From contig JADKFA010000019.1 of the NCBI GenBank assembly GCA_016717725.1, positions 18,197-82,196 on the forward strand: a stretch of 64,000 nt of DNA, given 5' to 3'. Position 1 is the first letter of the stretch, and each line of letters begins with the position of its first letter. Positions 26,289 through 36,004 of the stretch are shown piece by piece. Below the pieces are notes generated by a model. The model had not been told where the DNA came from and ran no database searches. It saw only the letters and a list, made by a program, of their open reading frames with translations. The stretch comes from Bacteroidota bacterium (lineage in GTDB: Bacteria > Bacteroidota > Bacteroidia > AKYH767-A > OLB10). The position numbers were made by a program, and so were the translations under genes.

Positions 26289-28583
26289 TTAAGCGGCTAA
26301 TGTGGATAATTCAAATTCTACTCGGGTTCCAGTTGCTTTCATTTCGGAATCGTAAAGATCTACAATTTTAATGTTGTTGTCCTTTTTATTTAATGCATTA
26401 ATTCGATCTGCTGTAATTTGCATTCCAAAGGATTTGCCTTTTTCATGAAGTCCCGTATTTTGTTCGTTGGCAGATTCCCTGCCAACACCATTATCTTCAA
26501 TGGCAACGTATAAAACATCAGCATTTTTGGCCTTAATGTCAATCGTAATTTGCCCTCTTCCTTGTTTCTTCATCAAGCCATGCCAAATAGCATTTTCAAC
26601 AAAGGGCTGTAAAATTAGTGGTGGAATTTGAGAAGTTTCTGTGTTGATGGATTCATCAATTCGTACTTGAAAGTCAAACTTGTTGTCAAAGCGAAGAAGT
26701 TCAAGATCGACATAAAGCTGAATGGCCTCTATTTCTTTTTCTAGTGGAATAACTTTTAACTTGGAATTTTCTAGTATGGAGCGAATTAGTTTTGAAAATT
26801 TGATAAGGTATTCACTTGCGGTTTCTTTACTGTTTCGAATAATATATCGATTAATGGAATTAAGTGCATTAAATATAAAGTGTGGATTCATTTGAGAGCG
26901 TAAAGCTTCCAATTTCATTTGGATAAGTTGATTTTGGAGTTGATATTTTTCTTTGTCGTTTTTGCGATGGGTATTAATTCGATAGTTATTGAATCCAAGG
27001 ATAATGAATAGGAGGAGTATGATAAATCCAGAAAGCATTATTTTAGTAGAATATTTTTGTTGTATAATTTCTTTTTCAATCAGCAATTTTTCTTGTTCTG
27101 CAATAATAATTTTTCGATCCTTCGCTTCTGTTTCAAGCTCTTTGAGTGCCAATAATTCTTTTTGTTGATTTAATTTTAATTCTTGAATTTGTTGGTTTTG
27201 ATTCAGTAAATCTATTTCTTGTTGTTTTTGTTTTGCTAAGTGTAGGTTCCCTAAAATTTCTGCTTTTTGTTTTTCTAATTGAAGTTTTTGAATTTGTTTG
27301 TCGCTATTTAACTTAGCAATTTCATTTTCCTTTTTTTTCGTTTCGTATTTTGAAAGTAATTCGCCAAGTGATTCGTTTTTTATTATTTCATTAATGCTAT
27401 CTTTAACGGTAAGTGAAAGTTGGTATTCTGAAATAGCTTGGTCGAGCTGTTTTAAGTGAACAAGCGCCTCCGCTTTTGCTTGGAATCCTTCGGATAAAGC
27501 TTCTTTGTCATTTGTGTTTTTAATTTCAGCAATAGCTTTCTCTGCGTAATTTAAAGCGAGTTCATGCTCTTTTTTCTTGATGAGGAAGGTGGAGTAATTC
27601 AAGTAAATTCTACCTAAAAAACGGTACTTTTTCGCTTCGGCAAACTGAATACTTTTTTCAAAGTAAACTTGGGCAGTATCTAGCTCTCCTTTTACTGTGA
27701 AAAGTGTTGCTAAATTGGAATAAACAGAAACAGCCTCCGTAAAATTCTTTTGTGTGTTCATTATTGAATCACATTTAAAGTAGGCAACGAAGGCCCTTTC
27801 ATAATTTTTATTTATTTGATAGAAGTTCCCAAGATTTGAATAGAGTTCTGCTAATATGGTTTGTTGATGTATTAAACTAAAATCTTCTGTTTTTCGATAG
27901 TAGATTAATGCATTTTCCGTATCTCCTATTCTTTGATATCCTTTGGCTAATCGTAAATAAACTGAACTTAACGTTGAAGTAATTTTATTTTTGTCGGCAA
28001 TCTCTGCTGCTTGTAATGCATAATATATTGAATTATTAAAATCAAAAAGCTTCTCATATAAATTGGATAATGCTAAGTATGTTCTATACGATTCAAAAGG
28101 AATGTTTATGATATTACATAATGCTATGGCTTTTTCTAATAGGATTTTCGATTCATCTAATTGTCCTCTCATTTCTAAGTATTGCCCTTTCATTCGATAG
28201 GAGCGAATTTGAAATTGAAGGTTTTTTGCCTTTTGTGCATAGAGTAAGCAGCTGTCAATGTATCCAAAAATCGTTTCAATGGGAACCGTATAATTCCAAA
28301 CAACAGCTTTTGAATAGTAAAGTTCAGCTAGTATATGTGGATTTTTACTCTTTGAAGCGATTGCTTCCATGGATTGAAGAAAAACTTTCGAATCGGTTTT
28401 ACTATTTGTGGCAAAATATATTATTTTTTTACCAAGCTCAGCTACTTTTAAACTGTCATTTATTTTGGCTGCAAGTATATTTTGTAATGTATCATTCCAG
28501 TTCACGGTTTGTGAGAAAGCAATGGTGTGGACTTGAAAAAAAAGACACAGGAATGCAAATTTTAGTATTCTGCTTATACTCAT
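26289..28583 (-). CDS. LytS-like sensor histidine kinase with TPR sensor region
   Basis: The 764-residue kinase (ATG 28583; a longer in-frame start at 28637 precedes the signal peptide) begins with an export signal (LKFAFLCLFFQVHTIAFSQ). About seven TPR units in the periplasm follow (residues about 60-400, with blocks such as YSNLATLFTVKGELDTAQVYF), then a long coiled coil rich in Q, K and E (about 400-520) and one TM helix (KIMLSGFIILLLFIILGF). The cytoplasmic part has the His_kinase H-box RSQMNPHFIFNALNSI and the ATPase N-box ILQPFVENAIWHGL with DNGVGRES. It is cotranscribed with the LytTR regulator. The TPR region may sense a protein or peptide ligand; this is inference. Confidence 0.93.
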   Translation of the reverse strand: MSISRILKFAFLCLFFQVHTIAFSQTVNWNDTLQNILAAKINDSLKVAELGKKIIYFATNSKTDSKVFLQSMEAIASKSKNPHILAELYYSKAVVWNYTVPIETIFGYIDSCLLYAQKAKNLQFQIRSYRMKGQYLEMRGQLDESKILLEKAIALCNIINIPFESYRTYLALSNLYEKLFDFNNSIYYALQAAEIADKNKITSTLSSVYLRLAKGYQRIGDTENALIYYRKTEDFSLIHQQTILAELYSNLGNFYQINKNYERAFVAYFKCDSIMNTQKNFTEAVSVYSNLATLFTVKGELDTAQVYFEKSIQFAEAKKYRFLGRIYLNYSTFLIKKKEHELALNYAEKAIAEIKNTNDKEALSEGFQAKAEALVHLKQLDQAISEYQLSLTVKDSINEIIKNESLGELLSKYETKKKENEIAKLNSDKQIQKLQLEKQKAEILGNLHLAKQKQQEIDLLNQNQQIQELKLNQQKELLALKELETEAKDRKIIIAEQEKLLIEKEIIQQKYSTKIMLSGFIILLLFIILGFNNYRINTHRKNDKEKYQLQNQLIQMKLEALRSQMNPHFIFNALNSINRYIIRNSKETASEYLIKFSKLIRSILENSKLKVIPLEKEIEAIQLYVDLELLRFDNKFDFQVRIDESINTETSQIPPLILQPFVENAIWHGLMKKQGRGQITIDIKAKNADVLYVAIEDNGVGRESANEQNTGLHEKGKSFGMQITADRINALNKKDNNIKIVDLYDSEMKATGTRVEFELSTLAA

Positions 28584-28667
28584 AATGGTAAGGTATTGGT
28601 GAATCAAATATAAAAAATTGAGCGAGATGAAGCGCAATCTAATGGTTGATTTTACTTGTACCCAAGT

Positions 28668-28701
28668 AAGAAGGTCTATTTTTTTATGAATAGACCTTCT
28701 T
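28668..28701. terminator. Hairpin between the M4 peptidase gene and the kinase gene
   Basis: AAGAAGGTCTATT (28668-28680) pairs perfectly with AATAGACCTTCTT (28689-28701) around an 8-base loop; CCCAA and TTGGG extend it with a small bulge. It lies just after the M4 peptidase stop at 28715 and before the kinase. There is no strong T-run, so it could equally be a processing or attenuation structure. Confidence 0.55.
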
Positions 28702-28714
28702 GGGTTGATTTGAT

Positions 28715-30979
28715 TTAATGATTTACAATGAATTTTGAATTCGCATTTCCGTCTGCACTTTTAATTAGGATAACATAAATGCCTGGTGTTAATGATTGAA
28801 TGTTTAATGTGGCAATTTTGAATTCTCCTGTTTCTGATGTGTTAGTGGGAGTCAACGGGATAATCCTGCCTGAAATATCGGTAACCTGAAAAGTAGTTTC
28901 AGAGATGGATTGTTGACATTGAAAGTTAATATTGATCAGTTTTGTTGCAGGGTTTGGATAAACTCTTTCGATTTTTATAGCTTGTTTTTGCTCATTGATA
29001 GCCTCCTTAGTTGTAGCTGTTGCCGTTGGGGAAGTTCGTAAATTATAAGCTGCTTCATTGCATCCATCAATGAAAGCAGAAAATAAACAGCTTTGTACTG
29101 CAGTAAATCCTGGTTTCAGCGTAATTCCACCTGGACCAGAAGTAAATGCTGCCGATTGAGTAGCCAATAGAGTTGTAGTGCAACTGTTATCTGTAGACAA
29201 AGAATTTATTCCTCTGTAGAAGGTTCCATTAACTAAATTACCACAGCTCATTACTTTATTCCAGTCGGGATCAGCAGTAGCAACACCTACTGCATACCAT
29301 GCTTTGCCAACTTGTAGCATATTATTGGAACACCATCCATATAAATCTTCAGCTGCTCTTAATGAACCCTCCCTGGAATCAATATATCCAGATGCTGCAG
29401 TTAAATAGTTATCCATGTTGCGATAGGTAATATCTCGTGCCGCACTTAGTCCTATGCCTGTTACATTATAAGCCTCTCCCTTGTCATTAGTACCCGCTCC
29501 ACCCATAACAAGAAGATAGAACCAATAATTTTGAACTCCACTATTTGTATGTACCCCCGCGTAGTCGTAGGGGTCGGAAGTAGGTTGCCAGAAAGTTCCC
29601 ATATAGGTGTCGGGCTGAAATTCGTCATTTGGATCGGACATGTTTCGAATAGGAGCCGCTCTGTCCGTTCCCATAGTCCAATCTGGTAAGGCATTTCCTT
29701 TCGCAAAAGCTTCAATACATTCACCAAATATATCGGCGAAGGATTCATCTAATGCACCTGGTTCTGCATTATAATTATAACCAACGCTCCATTGGTGAAC
29801 TCCATGTGTGAATTCATGCCCTACAATGTCATAGGTATTCCAATCGTCGTTTGCACTGGTCGTACCGCCGGCTCCAAAAGTAAAATGATGAGTGACAGAA
29901 TTCCAATTTGCATTTTCTGCACTCGGTAACCACAATCCTCCTGTAACTTCACTGAAGGCATCGAGTTGTGCGTTGGCGCCATCATAACTTAATCGCGAAT
30001 GTGTGTTTTTGAAATAATCATAGGATTTGTGAATGCCATAGTAAGTAGTTACTCCTGCACGTTGATTGTACCCGTTTACACCATCTGCATCGGCCCAAAT
30101 TCCATCCGCATCTCCGTAATTGTATAAAATAATTGGATCACCTCTCAAGGAGCGCATGATTGCTTCACTCGGACAATGCGATTCAAGTAACCAGGCATTG
30201 TTTGGGAATCCGTAGAATCCAGCATTGAAGTTTTTACTACCATATTAAGTAGTATTTTCTGTATTGTTGTTGCAATTGGTAGTTAATGGAATCTGAATAA
30301 TGATCTCACCAGAAACTGCATCAATGTAAACTTCTTTTGATTCATACATTGGCAATACAATCATCCGAAAGGAATATGCCAATGTTAAATTTTCATTGGT
30401 AAAGGATCCATCCCAATTTTTTCTACAAATAACAAGTTCACCAATTGGTTTCTGTAAATCTTTTGGGTCCTTAATTAATTCGTTTAATGAAGTAGCCTCG
30501 GTTTCAATTTCCCAAATGAATGTTTCGGCGTTGATTGAATTTTTAGCAGTTGTAAATGCTAGTTCCGTCGATATTTTTGGATCAATATTTATTTTAAGTT
30601 GCTCAGCGATGTTGCCATTCATGCTTTTCAAATAATTCCCATTATGGTGAAGTATCGACTCAGCACCAATAATTTTTATACCCTTATGATATTGCTGATA
30701 TCTAAAATGTGTATATCCAATTTCATCTGTTTTCATTCGGATCTGTTCCATATGGTCAAGTACGGTTAATCCAAACATTTCGGGATGTTCTGTAAACAAA
30801 GTTTGTGGATTAAGCAAATTGCTTTCTTTAAAGTCAATCCAGCCCTTGGTTGTAACAGGTTTAGCCACTTGCTCAAAGAATGTCCGTTCGCTTTTTTGAG
30901 CAATGGTGATATTTCCTACTGCCAAAAGGATAGCGAGACCTATCAACTTTCGTATTCGAGTTATTAATTTCTTTTTCAT
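28715..30979 (-). pseudogene. M4 (thermolysin-type) metallopeptidase with T9SS sorting tail, in-frame TAA
   Basis: This is a secreted zinc endopeptidase. Residues 1-27 are a signal peptide and about 45-235 are the FTP/PepSY-type propeptide. A TAA at 30245-30247 then interrupts the frame. The same frame continues without shift through YGSKNFNAGFYGF to the catalytic domain: IVGHEFTHGVHQW supplies the zinc His pair and catalytic Glu, ALDESFADIFGE the third ligand, and AGVHTNSGVQNYW the catalytic His region. The C-terminus (RVYPNPATKLININF to the end) is a type A T9SS sorting domain. Total is about 754 residues. Only one codon, expected to be TAC or TAT by context (NTT-x-YGS), is broken; a second translation start inside is unlikely to give a functional exported enzyme. 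Confidence 0.9.
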
Positions 30980-31016
30980 TGTGTTTAATTTTTAGAGTTT
31001 TTAAGAACACAATTAC

Positions 31017-32183
31017 TTATTTCAATTTGGCTTCTAGTTCTTCAAGTCTTTGATTGAGTTGGAGGATGTATAAATTGGCTTCTTCCAATTTTTTCACAAG
31101 AAGAGTTTGCATTTCACCCACTTCCATTCCGCCTTTTTCTTGCATTTCTGTTGCAGATGGAATGCCTGGTAGATGGTTGTTATCGCTGATATAATTTTCA
31201 AGTTGTTTTAAAGGCATCAATTGATAATCACTTTCGAAAACGTAATCAGGCCAGTTGGCTGTGAGAAGTACTTTTAACTCCTCACAAATAATTTTTCCTG
31301 TTACTGATAACTTGTATCCTGTTGCAGCTTGTGTTCCTCCAATGCATACTTTGGCAGATGCATTTTGATCTTGTAGTACAACAGTACCTGTATTGGAAGC
31401 TGATCGGATGTACCAATCGCCCGTGGTTCCAAAATGAATCCAACTGATATTTGGACCTTTACTTGTGTTTAGAAATTTTGTTGTTGCTATTGTGGTTCCC
31501 GTTTGCTGAACACTAAACTTGCTATCTGCAATTGTTGTTGTTCCTATACCCACAGAGCCACCTGTATATGTATTTTGTAAAAAGTATCCAGCCCAACTGG
31601 TAGTCCCACCTGTAGCCGAACCATATACACCGTAATTTGTAGTAGCACCACTAGCAGATCCAGATAGCCCATAATTTGTAGTTCCTGAACCAATGGAAGT
31701 ACCAAAAATTCCAACCCCAACGGGTGAATTTGGAGAGGTGGTAGTGGTTCCATATACTCCATAATTGGATGAACCTTCAGCCGCCGATCCGAAAATACCA
31801 TAATTAGCACCGCCCACACCGGCTCCATTTCCATAGAGTCCAAAGGCACTACCTGTTCCAGGGTTATTAGCAGTTGAATAACCTCCATAAGTAGAAGAAG
31901 TGGAAGAAAAGAGGTTGTTGGAGTTGATGGTTCTTGTATGTGTGGATGATTTGACATCGAACCTATAAATGGGTGTGTTTAATCCTAACCCTAATCGACC
32001 CGATTGATCAAGAACCATTCTTTGATTGTTATTCGTTTTAAATTTAAGTGATTGTGAATCGGTGGTTCCTAAAAAATTAGAGCTCGTAGTTCCTGCATTT
32101 CCAGATAACCCCCATTGTGCACTAGCATAATGTGATGTTATAATCAATGAGACCATAATCATCAATTGTAATTTGTTTTTCAT
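31017..32183 (-). CDS. Secreted tail-fibre-like repeat protein with C-terminal coiled coil
   Basis: This 388-residue protein has a signal peptide (cleavage near HYASAQ). A glycine-, serine- and threonine-rich region of about 150 residues follows, with recurrent N-Y-G-[VIL]-x-G units (GGANYGIFGSAA, SSNYGVYGTT, TNYGVYGSATGG), as in trimeric adhesins and phage tail fibres. The C-terminal 100 residues hold a block common in Bacteroidota surface proteins: WPDYVFESDYQLMPLKQLE, then NNHLPGIPSATEM, then a heptad coiled coil (LYILQLNQRLEELEAKLK). No chaperone/peptidase triad typical of S74 is evident. It lies directly upstream of the M4 peptidase gene (37 bases). Probably a surface fibre; role unknown. 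Confidence 0.8.
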   Translation of the reverse strand: MKNKLQLMIMVSLIITSHYASAQWGLSGNAGTTSSNFLGTTDSQSLKFKTNNNQRMVLDQSGRLGLGLNTPIYRFDVKSSTHTRTINSNNLFSSTSSTYGGYSTANNPGTGSAFGLYGNGAGVGGANYGIFGSAAEGSSNYGVYGTTTTSPNSPVGVGIFGTSIGSGTTNYGLSGSASGATTNYGVYGSATGGTTSWAGYFLQNTYTGGSVGIGTTTIADSKFSVQQTGTTIATTKFLNTSKGPNISWIHFGTTGDWYIRSASNTGTVVLQDQNASAKVCIGGTQAATGYKLSVTGKIICEELKVLLTANWPDYVFESDYQLMPLKQLENYISDNNHLPGIPSATEMQEKGGMEVGEMQTLLVKKLEEANLYILQLNQRLEELEAKLK

Positions 32184-32393
32184 TGTATTGGTTTTATTAT
32201 TTTACCTCAAATGAATCAATAATATCTGTTTGTTAAGTACCTTTTTGCGTATTGTGCTCTATTTTCTAGTAATCGGTAAGATTCATCAAGTATTAGGAAA
32301 AGACGTTTACATTGAAAGGTATCCAATTTTTGAAAGTGGTAGGCTAGAAATGGAAAACGGAATGGACGGAAAGTGAAAGTGAAAGTACTTTGT

Positions 32394-32590
32394 TTTAATC
32401 CCACAATTGTCATTAGAATTGGCAATTGTGCCCCGACGTTTCGGTTGGGATCGGAAACCCGAAGGGGTCGGGATTAACCCTGACATTGATTTTAAAGCAA
32501 TTCTTACTTTCGTTTTAACTTTATGATCTTTGTTATTGCTTCAAAATCAATCGTCAGCTCGTAGAGCAAAATAGTCTAATGACTTTTTTG
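32394..32590 (+). repeat. Dispersed element with CACAATTG inverted repeat, copy A
   Basis: The 409-base spacer between mfd and the tail-fibre-like gene has no credible gene. From 32395 it reads TTTAATCCCACAATTGTCAT and later GGGATCGGAAACC; the pieces recur at 55031-55131 in the same order and orientation, including GTCTAATGACTTTT (here near 32573-32586). CACAATTG (32402-32409) and CAATTGTG (32423-32430) form a perfect inverted repeat in this copy. CCCCGAC near 32431 and GTCGGG near 32467 may also pair. Confidence 0.7.
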
Positions 32591-32592
32591 GG

Positions 32593-35500
32593 TTAATTTG
32601 ATGGTTGAGGTTCGTTTTCCATCATTCGATCCAATAAACGAATGGCTTCTTTTACGCTTCCAATGTTTACTAAAGTCAAGCTTAATTTACCTTTGTCTTC
32701 TTTCATTTTACATGCACGTGGATGTAATTGAACGAATCTTAAAATGGATGAAAACAATGGACTTTGGAAATAAGCCGACTTTTGATTGGAAATAAAATAG
32801 GCTTTTAAAGTTCTGTTCTTTAAAAGAATTTTTTCAAACCCTAATTTTTTAGCTTGCCAACGTAGTCGTATCGTATCCATTAAAACAAATACTTGTTGTG
32901 GTACAGGTCCAAATCGATCTTTTAAATGCTCTGCAAATTGAATTAATTTTTCTTCGGTTTCAATTTCATCTAATTCTTTATAGAGATGAAGTCGCTCCGC
33001 AATATTCTGAATGTATTCTTCAGGTATGCGCATCTCCATATCAGAATCAATCTGACAGTCTCTTACAAAAATTTGATTTTCTTCATGAGGAAATAAATGG
33101 GTAAAGTCTGAATCTTTTAATTCTTGAATGGCCTCATCTAATATTTTATGGTACATTTCAAAACCAATGTCTGAGATGAATCCACTTTGTTCACCTCCTA
33201 ACATATTTCCCGCGCCACGAATATCCAAATCTTTCATTGCAACGTTGAAGCCGCTGCCTAAATCTGCATGTTCTTCAATGGCTTTTAAACGCTGCCTAGC
33301 TTCCGATGTGAGTACGGTTAATGGCGGTGCCAGCAAATAGCAAAATGCTTTTTTATTTGATCTTCCTACGCGTCCACGCATTTGATGTAAATCACTTAAT
33401 CCAAAGTAATGGGCGTTGTTTATGATGATGGTATTGGCGTTACTGATGTCTAACCCCGACTCAATAATGGTAGTTGCTATGAGTACATCCGAATCGCCTT
33501 CAATAAAGTTTACTAATACTTCTTCTAGTTTGCTCCCATCCATCTGCCCATGTCCTACACTTGTTCTTACATCTGGACAAAGTCTCCGAATCATCGTTTC
33601 AATATCATGTATGTCTTGAACGCGATTATGCACAAAGAATACTTGACCGCCTCTCGAAATTTCTAGATTAATGGCTTCTTTAATAAGGTGCTCATTGAAA
33701 ACATGCACCTCGGTAGTAACAGGGTGTCGATTGGGCGGCGGCGTATTAATGATGCTTAAATCACGAGCCCCCATCAATGAAAACTGAAGTGTTCTTGGTA
33801 TAGGCGTAGCCGTTAGTGTGAGTGTGTCTACATTAACACGAATGGATTTTAATTTTTCTTTCGCCGCAACCCCAAACTTTTGTTCTTCATCGATGATCAT
33901 CAATCCAAGGTCTTTGAAGATTACATCTTTACTGAGTATTCGATGCGTGCCAATGATAATATCAATTTTTCCTTCTGCTAATCTTTTCAATGTATTCGTT
34001 TGTTGCATCGTACTCTTAAAGCGATTTAAATAATCGATGGTGCAAGGAAACTCTTTTAGCCTTTCAGAAAAAGTTCTAAAGTGTTGTAATGCCAAAATGG
34101 TGGTTGGAACCAATATAGCTACTTGTTTCCCATCACAAATAGCTTTGAATGCTGAGCGAATGGCAATTTCTGTTTTTCCAAAGCCTACATCTCCGCAAAT
34201 TAATCGATCCATCGGAAAATCTTTTTCCATGTCTCGTTTTACATCATTGGTTGATTTGCTTTGATCAGGAGTATCTTCATACATAAAAGAAACTTCTAGC
34301 TCAGTTTGCAAGTAGGAATCTTTTGTAAAAGCAAAACCTTTTTGTGCTTTACGTTTTGCGTAAAGCTCAATTAGTTCTTTGGCAATATCTTTTACTTTTT
34401 TCTTGGTTTTTTGCTTTAACGTAGACCATGCCGAACTTCCTAGTTTATTGAGAGAAGGAGTCTCCCCTTCTTTACTGGAATACCGAGCAATTCGGTGTAG
34501 TGAATGTATGCTGATATAGAGTATATCGTTGTCTTTATAAACTAATCTTATTGCTTCCTGTTGTTTGCCATTAGCATCGATGGTCTCTAGTCCGGCAAAA
34601 CGTCCAACTCCATGATCAATATGAGTTATAAAGTCTCCTGGTTTAAGACTGTATAATTCTTTTAAGGTGATAGCCTCACTTTTACTGTAATTCTTTTTAA
34701 GACGAAAACGATGGTACCGATTAAAAATTTGATGATCAGTATAGCAAATTATTTTTATGTCGTCATGAATGAATCCTTGGTGAAGCGCAGTATGTATCGT
34801 ATGAAACTTTAATTCTAACCCTTTGTTTTCATCGGATCGTGGAAGATCTTCGAAGATGGAATATAATCTTTCAGATTGTTTTGCCGATTCTGAAAATAGG
34901 AAATTGGTATATGCTTTTTTCTGATTGGCGAATAGATCGTCTAATAGCAAACCAAAATTTTTGTTGAAATGCGGTTGTGGCTTTGTAGAATAAGTTATTA
35001 GCTCTTCTGGTTGATAGTACGGTTTGTTGCCAAGTTCAACAATGATATGTTTTTCTAATTTTTCTTTAAACAATTCAGGTGAATCGAATAAATCATCTAC
35101 TCTTCTTACCGCTTGCTCATCATCTATCTTTATTTCATTTCCATATTTTCCTAAGACCATCTCTATGGATGCTTGAATAGATGTCAATGAATATTGAAGA
35201 TCTTTAGTATAAATAATGGTATTGTCAGGGAGAAAATCGAAAAAGGATTCGTGCTCTTCAGTGATTAACCCCGACTGAATATTGGGTATCAAAGTTACAA
35301 ATCCCATGTTTTGCTCACTCAGTTGAGAGGATGGATCAAAACTTCTTATAGATTCTATTTTATCCCCATTTAATTCAATTCTAAATGGAAGCTCATGCGC
35401 AAAGGAATAGATATCGATGATTCCACCTCGAATGGAATATTGTCCCGGCTCAAAAACGAAATCAATTCGCTCAAATGAATTTTCTTGAAGAAATTCCATG

Positions 35501-35970
35501 AGAAAATCAATGGTGAACTTTTCACCTACTTTTATATCCAGTGTATTTCGTTCGAGAGTTTTTTTAGTAATTACTCGTTCTAAAGCAGCTTCAGCATCGG
35601 TAACAATAATGAAATGATCTCTTGTCTTGTTGATGCGTGTCAATACTTCCGCACGTTGCAGAATATTGCCATTGTCAGGGAGATCGATTTGATAGGGCTT
35701 CTTGTAGGAAGATGGATAGAGTACCGCTCTTCCAACTCCTAAAATATTTTCTAAATCGTTTTGAAAATAGGCGGCTTCTTCTCTGTCACCAAAAATAAAT
35801 AAGGCAGGATGTCGATGTTCTTTAAAAAATGCTGCTAAGAGTAAAGCATCTGAAGAACCCGATAAACCCGCTAGGTGTATACGATTGCATTCACTTTTAA
35901 GCAACAGTTTTTCAAGCCGACGTGTCTGCGGCTGATCTAGAATTTTCTGTAATACACTATTTAAATCCAA
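32593..35970 (-). CDS. mfd: Transcription-repair coupling factor
   Basis: Mfd removes RNA polymerase stalled at lesions and recruits UvrA. The 1,125-residue protein has the N-terminal UvrB-like region (about 1-300), the CarD-like RNA-polymerase interaction domain (LKPGDFITHIDHGVGRFAGLE, about 425-500), and the SF2 motor. The motor shows Walker A ICGDVGFGKTEIA, the DEEQ box (MIIDEEQKFG), TATPIPRT, and the later VLIATTIIESGLDI and QMRGRVGRS motifs. The C-terminal TRCF domain follows (about 960-1,100). The start is TTG at 35968-35970: the codon before AGA upstream is an in-frame TAA, and no ATG occurs in the first 75 codons. Assignment is secure; the non-ATG start is as read. Confidence 0.96.
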   Translation of the reverse strand: MDLNSVLQKILDQPQTRRLEKLLLKSECNRIHLAGLSGSSDALLLAAFFKEHRHPALFIFGDREEAAYFQNDLENILGVGRAVLYPSSYKKPYQIDLPDNGNILQRAEVLTRINKTRDHFIIVTDAEAALERVITKKTLERNTLDIKVGEKFTIDFLMEFLQENSFERIDFVFEPGQYSIRGGIIDIYSFAHELPFRIELNGDKIESIRSFDPSSQLSEQNMGFVTLIPNIQSGLITEEHESFFDFLPDNTIIYTKDLQYSLTSIQASIEMVLGKYGNEIKIDDEQAVRRVDDLFDSPELFKEKLEKHIIVELGNKPYYQPEELITYSTKPQPHFNKNFGLLLDDLFANQKKAYTNFLFSESAKQSERLYSIFEDLPRSDENKGLELKFHTIHTALHQGFIHDDIKIICYTDHQIFNRYHRFRLKKNYSKSEAITLKELYSLKPGDFITHIDHGVGRFAGLETIDANGKQQEAIRLVYKDNDILYISIHSLHRIARYSSKEGETPSLNKLGSSAWSTLKQKTKKKVKDIAKELIELYAKRKAQKGFAFTKDSYLQTELEVSFMYEDTPDQSKSTNDVKRDMEKDFPMDRLICGDVGFGKTEIAIRSAFKAICDGKQVAILVPTTILALQHFRTFSERLKEFPCTIDYLNRFKSTMQQTNTLKRLAEGKIDIIIGTHRILSKDVIFKDLGLMIIDEEQKFGVAAKEKLKSIRVNVDTLTLTATPIPRTLQFSLMGARDLSIINTPPPNRHPVTTEVHVFNEHLIKEAINLEISRGGQVFFVHNRVQDIHDIETMIRRLCPDVRTSVGHGQMDGSKLEEVLVNFIEGDSDVLIATTIIESGLDISNANTIIINNAHYFGLSDLHQMRGRVGRSNKKAFCYLLAPPLTVLTSEARQRLKAIEEHADLGSGFNVAMKDLDIRGAGNMLGGEQSGFISDIGFEMYHKILDEAIQELKDSDFTHLFPHEENQIFVRDCQIDSDMEMRIPEEYIQNIAERLHLYKELDEIETEEKLIQFAEHLKDRFGPVPQQVFVLMDTIRLRWQAKKLGFEKILLKNRTLKAYFISNQKSAYFQSPLFSSILRFVQLHPRACKMKEDKGKLSLTLVNIGSVKEAIRLLDRMMENEPQPSN

Positions 35971-36004
35971 TCTTTATTGTACTAGGGTGTTGTCTATTTC
36001 GCTT

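Noticed and set aside
31544..31957. A long alternative frame inside the tail-fibre-like gene
   Set aside because: It is a by-product of repetitive Gly/Ser/Thr codons in the real gene; it is proline- and leucine-rich with no start signal.
32216..32425. A 69-codon minus frame upstream of the tail-fibre-like gene
   Set aside because: It overlaps the dispersed element, has no recognisable motif or ribosome signal, and its composition looks non-coding.
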